From Syntrophaceae bacterium UBA5761 (GTDB taxonomy: Bacteria; Desulfobacterota; Syntrophia; Syntrophales; UBA4778), in NCBI GenBank assembly GCA_002418885.1, contig DIEZ01000014.1, forward strand, positions 1 through 7,077: DNA of 7,077 nt. Reading direction: 5' to 3'. The notes under the pieces are model-generated. The model was not told the DNA's origin. It did no database searches and saw only the letters and a program-made list of their open reading frames with translations. The position numbers and the translations under genes were made by a program. This document shows, piece after piece, positions 6,734 to 7,077 of this stretch (position 1 is the stretch's first letter; each line of letters begins with the position of its first letter).

Positions 6734-7077
6734 ATGAGCAAGAGAAAGGTGGTCATGGATGCCGAAGGAATCGACAGGGCATTGACCCGTATTGCTTATG
6801 AGATCCTCGAAAAGAACAAAGGGGTGGAAAATCTTGCTTTGGTGGGGATAAGGACCGGCGGTGTGTTTCTCGCGCGACGTATCGCCGAAAAGATATCCCG
6901 GATCGAAGGGAAAGAGGTTCCGCTGGGGATACTCGACATCACGCTCTACCGCGATGACCTGAGAAAGAACCGGAAAAAACCTCTGATCGGGAAAACAGAC
7001 ATCTCCTTTTCTCTGGACGAAAGGAAAGTGGTTCTCATCGACGATGTTCTCTTTACGGGCAGGACGGTGAGGGCGGC
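6734..7077 (+). CDS. pyrR: Pyrimidine operon regulator / uracil phosphoribosyltransferase PyrR (3' end outside window)
   Basis: PyrR binds leader RNA of pyrimidine genes in response to UMP/UTP and often also has uracil phosphoribosyltransferase activity. The visible 114 codons closely follow the Bacillus subtilis pattern (about 181 aa in full). MDAEGIDRALTRIAYEI lies near the N-terminus. LVGIRTGGVFLARR follows, then LDITLYRDDL. The PRPP-binding signature VVLIDDVLFTGRTVRAA begins at residue 99, with the acidic pair D103-D104. The common TRG in the second motif is TGG here. The start ATG has a strong Shine-Dalgarno GGAGGTG (6721-6727), 6 nt away. The frame runs off the right edge inside the PRPP motif, so roughly the last third is unseen. 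The attenuator directly upstream indicates autoregulation, and pyrB or other pyr genes probably follow downstream (inference). Confidence 0.97.
   Translation, partial: MSKRKVVMDAEGIDRALTRIAYEILEKNKGVENLALVGIRTGGVFLARRIAEKISRIEGKEVPLGILDITLYRDDLRKNRKKPLIGKTDISFSLDERKVVLIDDVLFTGRTVRA

Overview
The window is an ordinary bacterial chromosome segment, by eye close to 50% G+C, with every recognised gene on the + strand. It carries the C-terminal part of mazG, then queA, tgt, yajC, secD, secF, lepB and the first two thirds of pyrR. The tgt-yajC-secD-secF order is a classic proteobacterial cluster. The short single-anchor LepB, the compact SecD (535 aa) and an RNA-binding-type PyrR with its own attenuator suggest a Desulfobacterota (deltaproteobacterial), possibly Syntrophia-like, anaerobe. 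That placement is inferred from gene order and protein style, not from a marker gene.

Layout. Positions 1-473 encode the end of MazG, whose stop overlaps the queA start by 4 bp (ATGA). queA (470-1513) and tgt (1582-2745) both serve queuosine modification of tRNA. The 68-nt gap between them holds a small intrinsic-terminator-like hairpin with seven T, enclosed by a longer helix. yajC, secD and secF (2784-5749) encode the accessory part of the Sec translocase. The secD-secF gap contains a composite stem-loop (4755-4800) and then a 12-bp palindrome overlapping the secF Shine-Dalgarno sequence. Positions 5750-5941 hold no recognisable intact gene. They contain a short hydrophobic reading frame (5762-5896) that may be the tail of a lost membrane protein. 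lepB (5942-6553) encodes signal peptidase I, which cleaves preproteins delivered by the Sec system.

The most informative non-coding region is 6554-6733. A promoter candidate (6558-6586) is followed by a PyrR-binding hairpin with a good match to the conserved PyrR loop, and then by a strong intrinsic terminator (6673-6701). After that come a good ribosome-binding site and pyrR itself (6734 to the window end). This is a pyrimidine-responsive attenuator that very likely controls pyrR and any downstream pyr genes. Between the PyrR hairpin and the terminator lies an 8-codon reading frame. Its Shine-Dalgarno sits in the 3' arm of the PyrR hairpin and its stop codon lies 2 nt before the terminator stem. 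This raises the possibility, not established here, that a ribosome takes part in the attenuation.

I see no CRISPR array, insertion sequence, phage gene, tRNA or rRNA. The coding content is housekeeping. The points worth a second look are the pyrR leader, the secD-secF intergenic structure and the secF-lepB gap.
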